Below are positions 1 to 8,947 of a DNA stretch of 13,747 nt, piece after piece. A program made the position numbers and the translations under genes. The notes beneath the pieces are model-generated. The model did no database searches. It saw only the letters and a list, made by a program, of their open reading frames with translations, and was not told the DNA's origin. Location of the stretch: NCBI RefSeq assembly GCF_002423035.1, contig NZ_DIUM01000042.1, positions 1-13,747 of the forward strand, read 5' to 3'. The DNA comes from Thiocapsa sp. UBA6158. GTDB lineage: Bacteria; Pseudomonadota; Gammaproteobacteria; Chromatiales; Chromatiaceae. Each line of letters starts with the position of its first letter. Position 1 is the stretch's first letter.

Positions 1-28
1 GCTGAGGCACGACGCTAATCACCTTCAT
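1..28 (-). CDS. Possible start of a gene running off the left edge (5' fragment, tentative)
   Basis: An ATG on the minus strand at 28 opens nine codons reading MKVISVVPQ before the window ends. The sequence just upstream of it (GAAAGAAAAC) is purine-rich and could act as a weak ribosome binding site. The patch is also more AT-rich than the surrounding DNA, as expected at a gene start. If real, the gene would lie downstream of the AsmA gene on the same strand. Nine residues are too few to assign a family, and this could be chance. The remaining bases, 29-142, hold nothing I can identify. Confidence 0.2.
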
Positions 29-142
29 GTTTTCTTTCGGTAAAGCCAGAGCAAACCCATCCAAGACACGTCACGAAAAGTCCTCAAAACAGAGCCCCGT
101 AACCGCTCCCGACCGACCTAAGCAGTGCGCCCCCATCGAACC

Positions 143-3100
143 CTAGCGTCGTGTCCTGACGGCATCGCAGGGATTCGTCCCGCTGGTGAGCCGACGGACG
201 AGCTGGTCGGCGAGGAGGCTGATTCCGGTCGTGGCCCAGGCGGCGCCACCGTGGGTCAGAAGCGCCGCAGGGTCGATGCCGGCTCGAGGTTTTCGGAGCG
301 TGCCCTTGACGTAGACGAAGTGGTCGGCGATGCCGAGGAGGCTAAGCCCGATGCCGCGTCGCCTGGCGGTCTTGAAGCGAAGCTCGATGGCCTCCGTACG
401 CAGATTGAGCGCCCCGCCGCCGATGGCATTGATCGTCTTGGTCTGGACCGCCAGGCCGCGGGTACTGGTCGCAATACCCTCGGCGAGATCGAATTGGAGG
501 ACGGCGCATTGCAGCTCGTTGTAATGCACGCGGCTGTCGAGGTCGAGCGCGAGTGGGTTGAGCACGTCCAATAGGGTGAAGAGGAGCCCGCCGAGCGGCA
601 GCACTTCAGCCGCCTTTTCGTGTAACCGCCCTGCCCCCAGGGACAGTTCCAGATGGCCGTCGGCGTTCCAGAGCAGGTCGTTCGACACGGTTGCGACGCC
701 GGTGAGTCGCGTGTCCAGCGCAGTCTGGATGTGGGACAGTGCATTGGCGTCCTTCGCTTCGAGCAGGTGCGCCAGGTCCAGATTCCCCTTGGCTCGGATG
801 TCGAATCGCCACCCGGCCCGATCCGGACGCAGATCGATCTCGGCACCGAGACGGTCTGCCTCGGTGGCGACCGAGGCTTGGAGGTGGCCGGAATCCAAGG
901 CGGCGTCCAGGTCGAGCAGGTCGAGCCCGATGTCGCCCGCCTTGAGGTGGTCGACCTTCAGGCGCAGCGTCCCGTCCAGCATCCGCAGCAGCTCGGGCGC
1001 CGGAAGCTGCGCGGGCGTCGAGCGAGCGCTACCCGCTGGAGACGCCGTGCGAACGTAGGGCGTTAGATCCAGTCGCTGCGCGCTGAGCGTCGCCTCGATC
1101 CGGGGCGTGGGACCGGGGCGGATCGTCAGGTTTCCGGCGAGGTCGCTGTCCCCGCTCGCTGCCTTCAGATCGCGCAGCTCCCAGCCCTCGTAGAGACCCC
1201 GGAGACGGGCGGAAGCCGTCAGCGGCGGACCGGCCGAGAGCCCGGCGGCGAGCCCTTGATCGAGCGGACCGCCGACGAAATCACCCAGAACGGAGAGGTC
1301 TTGGATCGCGGCCTCGACATCCAGCGTACTGCCCCGCAGTGCGTCGAGACGGGCGAGTCGTCCCTGTGCGCCGATCGTGATCCCCGGCTGTTTGAACGAC
1401 AGATCCAGGTTCAGATCGCGCCCGGTCAGCAGGGCGTCGAGTGGCCCGACATGTCCTCGGATCTCCGCGCCTTGCGCCTTGGAGCGCCGCTTGGCCAGGA
1501 CATCGATCTTCGGCCAACCCCGGCCCTGCGGCAGCAAATCGGCGAGTCGACCGCCGGTAAGATCCAGATCGAATTGCTCCATGGCTGCCGCGAGTGCCGT
1601 TTGCAGCCTGACGGATGTCCCGGGCTTAAGGGTCAAACGGGGTTTGGTGAGCTTGATCGGCGTCGCGGCCTGCTTGTTTGCCGCAGGCGCTCGGAACTGC
1701 GCCTCCTTGGCGCCGAGCTCGCCGGTCAACGACGCGATCAGTGCCCGCGCGGTCGTCCCCTGTGCCTTGGCGGTCAGGGACATCCGGTCCAAGCGCCCGC
1801 CGGGCGGTTTCGCCAAGGGCAAGAAGGCGAGCGCCTCGGGCAGGAGGATCCGCTCTGCCTTCAGGTCCGCCGCCCATGCCGGACGCGCCTGTCGAGCGTC
1901 GAGCGTCGCGTCGCCCGCGAGGGTGATCCCGGGAAGCACGACGTCGAGCGATCCCAGGCGCAAGCGCCCGTCGTCGAGTGTGGCCCGGGTTGCGAGCCGC
2001 TCGATCTTCAGGGGATCGGTCTCGAGCCCCTCGATCCGCAGCGCGAGATTCAGGTCCAGGTCACGCAGACGCTCGACCGGAATGGGACGATCGAGCCAAG
2101 TGGGTACCCCGTCGGTTGTCGCGGTGGACCGATTGAAGCTGCCCGGGACACGCAGATCGAGCTTCTCGATGTTCAGACTACCTTCGATGCTCGGCCTCGG
2201 CCCGCCCGGCGTCAGGGAGAGATCGCCAAGAAGTCGTGCGTCGCCAAGGGTGGCGAGGAGCTGCAGCCGTCCGGATCCGGCCTCGAGTGGATTGAACGGC
2301 TGCCCCTCCTCCAAACCGGCGAATCCCAGCTCAAGCCTAAACGGGGTTTGCCGGAGTTGACCCTCGAGCCGGCCTGTCAGCCCGTTCGCCGCTTGTCGGG
2401 CCGCTCCGTCGGCGAGGGTGATTCGACCCAAGGGCTCGGAGGCGTCGAGGAATCCCTCGATCCGATCGAGCGCAAGTCTGTCATCGCCCCGAAGCAGCCG
2501 TCCCGACATGCGCAATCCGCCCCCCGGAAGCGTATAGGTCGGGCGCAGTGGCTGCAGCGCTTTCAGGTCCGGCACGACGAGGTCGACCTGGGCCTCGATC
2601 TGCGCGATGTCGAAGGGCGCACCCGTGCTGCCCGAGGCTTCCAGACTGGCGTCGGCCACCTGCATCCGGACTGCGAAGGGCCAGCGGGATGAAGCTGACT
2701 CGTCCACGGGTCCGGCAAGAACGGAGAACCCCACGAGGGTGCCCGACACGGCGATCTCGCCCTCCAAGTCCAGACTCGGACCCGGGCTTGAGCCGTCGAG
2801 CCCCGTCAGATCCAGCCGGTCGATCCGAAAGCTCCGGGGGGGATCCGACACCGTTTGGAAAACGAGCGTCGATTCCACCAGACGAACCGAATCGACGGTG
2901 ACCCGGAAGCTGCCCCGGCTGCTCGGCCGGTCGCTCGGGACCCAGTCCGCAAGGTGATCGGGGTCGAGATGGATGACGGCGTCCTGCACCTGGATCCGTC
3001 CGATCCGAATCTGTCGGTCGAACAGGGCCGCAAGATCGAGATCGCCCTCCAAGCGCGCGGCATGCCAGGGCTCGGGTGCCGCAGAGCCTTCCGCCCCGGC

Positions 3101-3328
3101 GATCTCGATGTCCTCCAGGACGAGCGAGGGACGAGGCAACCAAGCCACTCCGACTGCACCCTCGATCCGTACCGACCGACCCAGGGCGCGGCTCGCAGCC
3201 CCGGCGAGCACATCCTTGTGGGCTTCCAGGTACGCCGGTAGAGAGGCAATCACAATGCCGATCGCAGCTAGGACCAGCAATAGTGCCCATAAAGCGATAC
3301 GGACCGCTTTCATCGGCGCTGCGGACAT
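143..3328 (-). CDS. AsmA family inner-membrane-anchored periplasmic protein
   Basis: This 1061-residue protein has the layout of the large AsmA/TamB-like envelope proteins. It has a short cytoplasmic start, one hydrophobic membrane anchor at about residues 9-30 (rich in Leu, Ala, Ile and Val), and then a very long periplasmic part. The N-terminal stretch after the anchor (ASRALGRSVRIEGAVGVAW, then LVLEDIEIAG) matches the typical AsmA opening, and the C-terminal third has the repetitive beta-strand pattern of the AsmA_2 region (LDLDSRVHYNELQCAV, then a stretch on loss of function in the inner membrane core). Members are linked to outer-membrane biogenesis and, more recently, to phospholipid movement between membranes. 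The role here is inferred from family only. The ATG at 3328 has GAGG immediately before it and GAG further up, so Met6 at 3313 is an alternative start. It follows the QEGLA gene by 27 bp and is probably co-transcribed with it. No terminator is visible after the stop. Confidence 0.88.
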   Translation of the reverse strand: MSAAPMKAVRIALWALLLVLAAIGIVIASLPAYLEAHKDVLAGAASRALGRSVRIEGAVGVAWLPRPSLVLEDIEIAGAEGSAAPEPWHAARLEGDLDLAALFDRQIRIGRIQVQDAVIHLDPDHLADWVPSDRPSSRGSFRVTVDSVRLVESTLVFQTVSDPPRSFRIDRLDLTGLDGSSPGPSLDLEGEIAVSGTLVGFSVLAGPVDESASSRWPFAVRMQVADASLEASGSTGAPFDIAQIEAQVDLVVPDLKALQPLRPTYTLPGGGLRMSGRLLRGDDRLALDRIEGFLDASEPLGRITLADGAARQAANGLTGRLEGQLRQTPFRLELGFAGLEEGQPFNPLEAGSGRLQLLATLGDARLLGDLSLTPGGPRPSIEGSLNIEKLDLRVPGSFNRSTATTDGVPTWLDRPIPVERLRDLDLNLALRIEGLETDPLKIERLATRATLDDGRLRLGSLDVVLPGITLAGDATLDARQARPAWAADLKAERILLPEALAFLPLAKPPGGRLDRMSLTAKAQGTTARALIASLTGELGAKEAQFRAPAANKQAATPIKLTKPRLTLKPGTSVRLQTALAAAMEQFDLDLTGGRLADLLPQGRGWPKIDVLAKRRSKAQGAEIRGHVGPLDALLTGRDLNLDLSFKQPGITIGAQGRLARLDALRGSTLDVEAAIQDLSVLGDFVGGPLDQGLAAGLSAGPPLTASARLRGLYEGWELRDLKAASGDSDLAGNLTIRPGPTPRIEATLSAQRLDLTPYVRTASPAGSARSTPAQLPAPELLRMLDGTLRLKVDHLKAGDIGLDLLDLDAALDSGHLQASVATEADRLGAEIDLRPDRAGWRFDIRAKGNLDLAHLLEAKDANALSHIQTALDTRLTGVATVSNDLLWNADGHLELSLGAGRLHEKAAEVLPLGGLLFTLLDVLNPLALDLDSRVHYNELQCAVLQFDLAEGIATSTRGLAVQTKTINAIGGGALNLRTEAIELRFKTARRRGIGLSLLGIADHFVYVKGTLRKPRAGIDPAALLTHGGAAWATTGISLLADQLVRRLTSGTNPCDAVRTRR

Positions 3329-3355
3329 CCTCAGCTCAAGGCGCCGTCATCGCGA

Positions 3356-4645
3356 TCAGGAAGCCGAAGGCATCCGCACCACAGGCGCGCTGTCGAGCAG
3401 CTTGGTCACGACTGCGACCAGCGGCTCGATATCCAGGCGGTTGGCGAAGACCGTGAAGGTCAGCATCGCGAGCAGATGGCGCGGGTCGCTGATCCAGGGC
3501 GGGAGAAAGCGCGGCGCCCGGCACAGACCCATTTCGTAGAGTTCGCAAAGGGCTGGGAGCGCGAAGAGGTCGAGCTTGCCGCAGAACATGAGATGCAGGC
3601 AGTCGGCGCGCCCGGCGGCGAAACAAGCGCGGATGACGTAATTGATCGACAGCAGACCGGTCAAGTAGACGACGTCTTTGGTGAAAGGGGCGCCGCCGGT
3701 GATGATGCCGCCGCGAAAAACCCGACGCGCGCTCTCGAAGGACTGATCGGGCTGATCGGTCTGTTCCAGGAAGTAGCGATAGATCTCGATGAAGTCTGCC
3801 CCCTCGATGGCCATCTGGATGGCGATGACCCGATCGGCCAGCCGACGCAGCCGGTCGAGCTCGATCGAGCCGCTGATCAGCTCGGCATAGACGGCGAGTC
3901 CCTCCTGGGTGCGCGTAGTGCCCGGATGCCCGTCGGCGAGGATCGGCAGATCGACCTGAGCCTTGCCGTTGATCGAGGTCGCGACATGAACATGGGCCTC
4001 GTGATGCAGCAACTGGATGTAGTCGCGATCGGTGAAGCGCGCGTCGCGGCGGATTCGAATCGCCTTGGAGGTAGCCAGTGCATTGGCGGAGAGCTGATCG
4101 ACCAGCTCGATGCGCGGGGCCTGGTCGCCGAAGTGCTCCTTGACTGCGACCTCGAGCCGCTCGGCGACCTCGGCCGCCGAGTGATAGGCCGGCGGTGCGA
4201 TGTCGAAATGGATGTGGCTCAGCTGGGCGATAGTCTCCTGGACCTGATGAGCCAGCTCCAGCGGCTTGACCGGCAGATAGCGCAAGGGGGCGCTCGGCTC
4301 GCCGTAGAGCAGGCGACCATGCTCGAAGAAGCCCGAGGTGCCGACCGCCGCGAGCATCCGGGCCGCTTGCTCGATGGACTGCGCCTGCCGCTCGAGCCAG
4401 AGATCGATCGTGGTGACGGGTACGATCAGACACCGCGCCTCGTGCACCGCCTCGATGGTCGCGGTCGGATCGAAAGGTGTATAGCCGACCTCGGGCAAGG
4501 TCTGCCCGCCGCTTGCCAGAAAGGCGGCCTTGACCTCGGGCGGCCAGGCCAAGGCACTCAGAACCCGTAAGGGCCGGCAGCCCTCATGCAGCAGCCGGGC
4601 AACGGTCTTGATGCGGTCATGCTCGCGCTGGATGGCATCGCTCAT
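3356..4645 (-). CDS. DUF1704 / QEGLA-motif protein, putative zinc metallopeptidase
   Basis: About 429 residues. The protein carries the two signatures of the family often annotated as 'flavohemoglobin expression-modulating QEGLA motif protein': an HExxxH zinc-site motif (HEAHVH, residues 215-220) and QEGLA at 247-251, followed by Tyr253. The same HExxxH-plus-EG arrangement is found in the eukaryotic MATCAP tubulin carboxypeptidases, so a peptidase role is a reasonable inference; the bacterial substrate is unknown to me. No signal peptide or membrane segment is seen, so it is probably cytoplasmic. The frame is open to an ATG at 4687. I prefer 4645 because the 14 extra codons include AAT, AGT, CAT and TTA, which are uncommon in this GC-rich region, and because a perfect palindrome would otherwise lie inside the gene. 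A weak GGA precedes 4645 by 8 bases. The downstream AsmA gene lies 27 bp away. Confidence 0.87.
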   Translation of the reverse strand: MSDAIQREHDRIKTVARLLHEGCRPLRVLSALAWPPEVKAAFLASGGQTLPEVGYTPFDPTATIEAVHEARCLIVPVTTIDLWLERQAQSIEQAARMLAAVGTSGFFEHGRLLYGEPSAPLRYLPVKPLELAHQVQETIAQLSHIHFDIAPPAYHSAAEVAERLEVAVKEHFGDQAPRIELVDQLSANALATSKAIRIRRDARFTDRDYIQLLHHEAHVHVATSINGKAQVDLPILADGHPGTTRTQEGLAVYAELISGSIELDRLRRLADRVIAIQMAIEGADFIEIYRYFLEQTDQPDQSFESARRVFRGGIITGGAPFTKDVVYLTGLLSINYVIRACFAAGRADCLHLMFCGKLDLFALPALCELYEMGLCRAPRFLPPWISDPRHLLAMLTFTVFANRLDIEPLVAVVTKLLDSAPVVRMPSAS

Positions 4646-4663
4646 CGGGGACATCCGTAAGTG

Positions 4664-4683
4664 ATGACTCGGGATCGAGTCAT
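4664..4683. promoter_or_regulatory. Perfect 8-4-8 palindrome in the QEGLA gene leader
   Basis: ATGACTCG and CGAGTCAT flank the four bases GGAT with no mismatch. The element lies 18 bp upstream of the preferred QEGLA start at 4645. It could be an operator or a leader hairpin. If translation instead began at 4687, it would be coding sequence. Confidence 0.45.
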
Positions 4684-4775
4684 TCATGATTGGAGTCGCG
4701 TCCGGGTGTTTCTGTCAAATCCTCGGGCAGTCGATCTTCCTCCCGCGACGAGGAGTATTGTCGTCTTCATCGATG

Positions 4776-4910
4776 CCAATCTCGACAATCAAGCAGAAGT
4801 ACGGCAACAGGCTCTCTCGGGCGGACCTGATGACCCTGTCAGGCACCTGCGCGCTCGAATCAACGGGCGTCAAGACCTTTGGCTTTGGTGGCGGACGCGA
4901 AAATCCCTGG
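4776..4910 (+). pseudogene. katG: Catalase-peroxidase (katG) gene fragment
   Basis: One plus-strand frame reads IKQKYGNRLSRADLMTLSG, then CALES, then TGVKTFGFGGGRENPW. This follows the conserved KatG segment (family pattern: IKQKYG, then SWADL, then AGN.ALES, then GFKTFGFGGGR, then W) in the N-terminal haem domain, shortly after the distal-site residues. Only about 45 of the roughly 720-740 residues of a full KatG remain. The Trp of SWADL is Arg here. The match stops right after the final Trp, and no start codon or ribosome binding site serves it. In another frame just upstream, 4772-4786 encodes DANLD, resembling the NANLD found shortly before IKQKYG in KatG. A small deletion with a frameshift may therefore separate the two. 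The right end lies within 10 bp of the palindromes of the toxin-antitoxin promoter. Confidence 0.72.
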
Positions 4911-4917
4911 CTTCCTC

Positions 4918-4966
4918 GGATCCCGTTAGTCATCTAAAATGACCAACAGGTCACCGACCGGGATCC
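4918..4966 (+). promoter_or_regulatory. Toxin-antitoxin promoter with nested palindromes (probable autoregulatory operator)
   Basis: A -10-like TAAAAT lies at 4935-4940, but no good -35 is visible. Around it are three inverted repeats. One is GTTAGTCAT / ATGACCAAC (4925-4933 and 4939-4947, one mismatch). The second is TGACC / GGTCA (4940-4944 and 4949-4953, perfect). The third is GGATCCCG / CGGGATCC (4918-4925 and 4959-4966, perfect, 33 bases apart). Phd/YefM antitoxins are known to bind palindromes at their own promoters, so an operator is the natural reading. Confidence 0.55.
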
Positions 4967-4970
4967 CCGC

Positions 4971-5198
4971 ATGAGTCAATACAACATCGCCGAGGCCAAG
5001 GCCCAACTCTCGGATCTCACCCGTCGCGCCATGGCCGGCGAGGAGATCATCATCGCCAGGGACAACCGCCCGCTGGTCCGGCTGGTGCCGGTGCAGTCGC
5101 CCAAGCGGCCGCGCGAGCCCGGCTCCGGTAAGGGACAAGTGCTCTGGATAGCCCCGGATTTCGACGCGATCCCGGAAGGCTTCGAGGAGTACCTCTGA
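4971..5198 (+). CDS. Type II antitoxin, Phd/YefM family
   Basis: This 75-residue protein opens with the family hallmark: a short strand and helix reading YNIAEAKAQLSDLTRRA, then GEEIIIARDNRPLVRLVP. This is the Phd/YefM DNA-binding fold (roughly residues 1-50). The C-terminal tail (residues 51-75, acidic and with little predicted order) would be the part that wraps and blocks the toxin. It neutralises the adjacent PIN toxin and probably represses its own promoter through the palindromes just upstream. Start choice: the ATG at 4971 has GGGA about seven bases before it and is the only good start. The last codons contain GAGGAG, which serves as the ribosome binding site of the toxin gene. The two genes overlap by one base (TGATG), indicating translational coupling. 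Confidence 0.92.
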   Translation: MSQYNIAEAKAQLSDLTRRAMAGEEIIIARDNRPLVRLVPVQSPKRPREPGSGKGQVLWIAPDFDAIPEGFEEYL

Positions 5199-5584
5199 TG
5201 CGGCTCCTGCTCGACACCCACGCACTTCTGTGGTGGGTGGACGATGACCCGCGACTTTCCCCGGAGGCCCGGCGCCTGATCGGCGATGAAGAGAACGCCT
5301 GCAATGTCAGCCTGGTCTCGGCCTGGGAGATGGCCATCAAGTCCGCGACCGGCAAGCTCAGGCTCGCGGTGCCCGTGCAGCGTTATTTTCAGGAGCATCT
5401 GCCGGCCAACGACTTCCAACTCCTGCCGATCGACCTCGGACACGTCACCTTGGTCGAGACCTTGCCGCCGCATCATCGCGACCCCTTCGACCGCCTGTTG
5501 GTCGCCCAGGCGCGGCAGGAGGGGCTGACGCTGGTGTCGAGCGATACAGCGTTCGATGCCTATGGGGTGACGCGGATCTGGTGA
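5198..5584 (+). CDS. vapC: Type II toxin, VapC-like PIN-domain ribonuclease
   Basis: A complete 128-residue PIN domain. The four acidic positions expected of the metal-binding active site are present: Asp6 (LLLDTHALLWW), Glu44 (SAWEMAIK), Asp95 or Asp98 (DPFDRLLVAQA) and Asp116 (VSSDTAF). PIN toxins of this type cut RNA, usually tRNA or rRNA, and halt translation until the antitoxin binds them. The DPFDRLLVAQA motif and the LLLDTHALLWW opening place it in the subgroup commonly paired with Phd-type antitoxins rather than AbrB-type VapB. The ribosome binding site GAGGAG at 5185-5190 is ideally placed for the ATG at 5198. The stop lies 19 bp from the end of the convergent outer-membrane protein gene. 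No residue expected for activity is missing, so the toxin looks functional. Confidence 0.93.
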   Translation: MRLLLDTHALLWWVDDDPRLSPEARRLIGDEENACNVSLVSAWEMAIKSATGKLRLAVPVQRYFQEHLPANDFQLLPIDLGHVTLVETLPPHHRDPFDRLLVAQARQEGLTLVSSDTAFDAYGVTRIW

Positions 5585-5603
5585 TCCGTGTCGTCGGCCG
5601 AGG

Positions 5604-6533
5604 TCAAAGCCCCCCGCCCCAGCGGTATTGCCAGGCGATGCCGATCAGGTCGAAATTGTTCCCGGTGCGGGCGGCGACGCCCGAGCTCGCGTAGAGCTTG
5701 ATGGAATTGTGCGCATCGACGGGCAGCGCCAGCGTCCCGCCGAGGCGCCAGTTGCGTTGGAGGTCGTTGTTGAGCGTGTCGTTGATGGTCGTGCGCCCGC
5801 CGGTGAAGTGTGTCACGTCGAGTGAAGCCCAAACGCCCGAGCGGAAACCGTGGATCACGTGCCCCTGCACCGAGTAGAGCGGCTCCTGCGCGCGGGTGCC
5901 GCCGTTCATGAAGTCTTGGTTGTCCGTGTAGAGGGTCACCGCGCCTGCGAGCTCGAAGGTCCAAGGACCGACAGCCTTCGAGACGCCGATCTCGGGCTTG
6001 AACCACCCGCGATTGGTGCCGAGGTTCACCACGCGGCTGTTGTCGTATTGCCCCCAGGGCGCCGAGACCTGAAGGCTGGCGCCGACGATCAGATCCTGTT
6101 TGTAATCCCGAAACTCCTCGAGCGTCAGCGCCGGCGCGCCCAAAAGGTTGACCGACAGACGAAACCGCGGATCGGCGAAACCGTCGACGATGCGCTCGAT
6201 CGGCTGCCCTGCCGACACGGCCGTCCCGGACAGCCAGCTGTAAGGCACGATGACATCGACCTTTCCGGATTGGCCCCAAAGATCGAGCACCCGCGCGTAG
6301 CCGAGGACTGCGCTGGAGGTCTCGAGCTGCGGGTCGGTGATGGGCACCGAGCTGTCGAACGCCAGTCCGCCGCGGGTGTAGCCATACCCCGCAATCAGGA
6401 AATTCACGCCGATCGGCGCATTCGAGAAGGCCCGCGGCTCGATGTCCTGGGCCTGCACCGATGACGCCTGACTGACGAGCAGAAACGCGATCAGAGCGCC
6501 GCACTGAACAAGATGGCCGGTTAAGTGGGACAT
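5604..6533 (-). CDS. MetA-pathway-of-phenol-degradation type outer-membrane protein (putative transporter)
   Basis: This 309-residue exported protein has a signal peptide (residues 1-28, hydrophobic core ALIAFLLV, cleavage likely after VQA). The mature part consists of alternating short beta strands rich in aromatic and glycine residues and ends in QYRWGGGL, as expected of an outer-membrane barrel. The overall pattern (early PRAFSNAPIGVNF, repeated strand and turn units, LPVDAHNSIKLYASSG near the end) matches the Phenol_MetA_deg family, annotated generically as 'transporter'. The substrate is unknown. The frame is open further upstream to 6626, but the ATG at 6533 has GGA about six bases before it and gives a proper signal peptide, so I choose it. 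It begins 20 bp after the mscS-type gene ends and is almost certainly in its operon. The stop faces that of the toxin gene. Confidence 0.85.
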   Translation of the reverse strand: MSHLTGHLVQCGALIAFLLVSQASSVQAQDIEPRAFSNAPIGVNFLIAGYGYTRGGLAFDSSVPITDPQLETSSAVLGYARVLDLWGQSGKVDVIVPYSWLSGTAVSAGQPIERIVDGFADPRFRLSVNLLGAPALTLEEFRDYKQDLIVGASLQVSAPWGQYDNSRVVNLGTNRGWFKPEIGVSKAVGPWTFELAGAVTLYTDNQDFMNGGTRAQEPLYSVQGHVIHGFRSGVWASLDVTHFTGGRTTINDTLNNDLQRNWRLGGTLALPVDAHNSIKLYASSGVAARTGNNFDLIGIAWQYRWGGGL

Positions 6534-6553
6534 ACGATTCCAGTCGCGATGAC

Positions 6554-8323
<1,770 letters not shown>

Positions 8324-8634
8324 GGCGCATGTTCCAACGGATCGAGGATGAAAAGGCCCGACGGCACTGTTCTCTACTCAAGCAAGGGTTCTCTCTCGGG
8401 CAAGCGAACCACGCGCCCCGACGCCGTCGGCCGGCGAAAGCGTCAACCCGCCGAGATGACACATCATAGTTCCGGCAGCCCCGCCCTGAGCCCTCCCGAC
8501 CCTCCTCGATCAGTTTAAGCCATCCCGACGTGGTCGAGCCAGATGTCGGCGCCGAGCCTCATCGACTTGGCCCACGTTGACGCTCGGGAGACGTCGGGGC
8601 GAGCTCGGTCGGCTTGATCAACCCGATCGGCATG

Positions 8635-8808
8635 ATCCGTCAAAGTCAGCGACGGCACTCCCTGCGGGATGAGGCCGACCGTCGACACGACCAGATTCGA
8701 CAGCTCGAGGAACCCGCCGGCGACGAGGGTGCCGACCACCGCAACACGCGGCGCCGGCATCCGCGGCCAACGTCGTTCCAGACCGATCGGATTCGCCGGC
8801 GTGACCAG
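8635..8808 (-). pseudogene. Probable SulP-family permease remnant
   Basis: In one minus-strand frame, about 58 codons read PIGLERRWPRMPAPRVAVV, then GTLVAGGFLELSN, then STVGLIPQGVPSLTL. This follows the SulP anion-permease pattern of a basic stretch, a Pro-rich P.P turn, a VAVVLGTL helix, and the hallmark VG.IP.GLPSL. One residue of the helix (Leu in VVLGT) is missing. The frame continues on both sides as unrelated, unlikely protein, and no other frame resumes a SulP sequence, so this is a fragment. A SulP protein is normally about 500-600 residues. The alternative is chance resemblance, but the ordered series of motifs makes that unlikely. Confidence 0.42.
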
Positions 8809-8900
8809 CTGGTTTCCGACGGCCCGAATCTCGACTCTTTGGCTCGCCAGGGCAAGAGGCTGCTGCCGTCTTTTAGGTTTACACTTGCTCGTTGAATCAT

Positions 8901-8918
8901 CGGCAAGATTTCTTGCCG
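8901..8918. promoter_or_regulatory. 18-bp palindrome upstream of the sigma-54 activator
   Basis: CGGCAAGA and TCTTGCCG flank two bases (TT) without mismatch, 29 bp before the GTG start at 8948. It sits at the end of an AT-rich patch (about 8872-8915) in otherwise GC-rich DNA. An operator for autoregulation is the simplest reading. It resembles a sigma-54 -24/-12 site, but the spacing is one base too long. Confidence 0.45.
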
Positions 8919-8947
8919 GGGGCGCCCGCAACCGCAGAGAGATCGAC

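Larger units (their letters stand above)
4646..4970. other. 325-bp gap between the QEGLA gene and the toxin-antitoxin pair
   Basis: There is no intact gene here. The gap holds a perfect palindrome (4664-4683), a katG fragment on the plus strand (4776-4910) and the palindrome cluster at the antitoxin promoter (4918-4966). Base composition is lower in GC than in the flanking genes, which fits decayed or acquired DNA. Confidence 0.7.
8324..8947. other. 624-bp gap between the mscS-type gene and the sigma-54 activator
   Basis: There is no intact gene. The mscS-type gene and the activator diverge from this gap, so it should hold both promoters; I could not find a convincing -35/-10 pair for either. 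It contains a SulP-like remnant on the minus strand (8635-8808) and an AT-rich patch at about 8872-8915 ending in an 18-bp palindrome. From 8324 to 8634 I see nothing recognisable. Confidence 0.6.

Noticed and set aside
1256..2692. Long open frame of 478 codons on the plus strand inside the AsmA gene
   Set aside because: It is the opposite strand of a clear AsmA gene in GC-rich DNA. The peptide is Arg/Gln/Gly-rich low-complexity sequence with no recognisable domain.
8440..8445. TTGACG on the minus strand as the -35 of the mscS-type gene
   Set aside because: No acceptable -10 lies 16-19 bases downstream.
8901..8918. Sigma-54 -24/-12 promoter (GGCAAG...TTGC)
   Set aside because: The distance between GG and GC is one base longer than the strict sigma-54 spacing, and the sequence is better explained as a palindrome.
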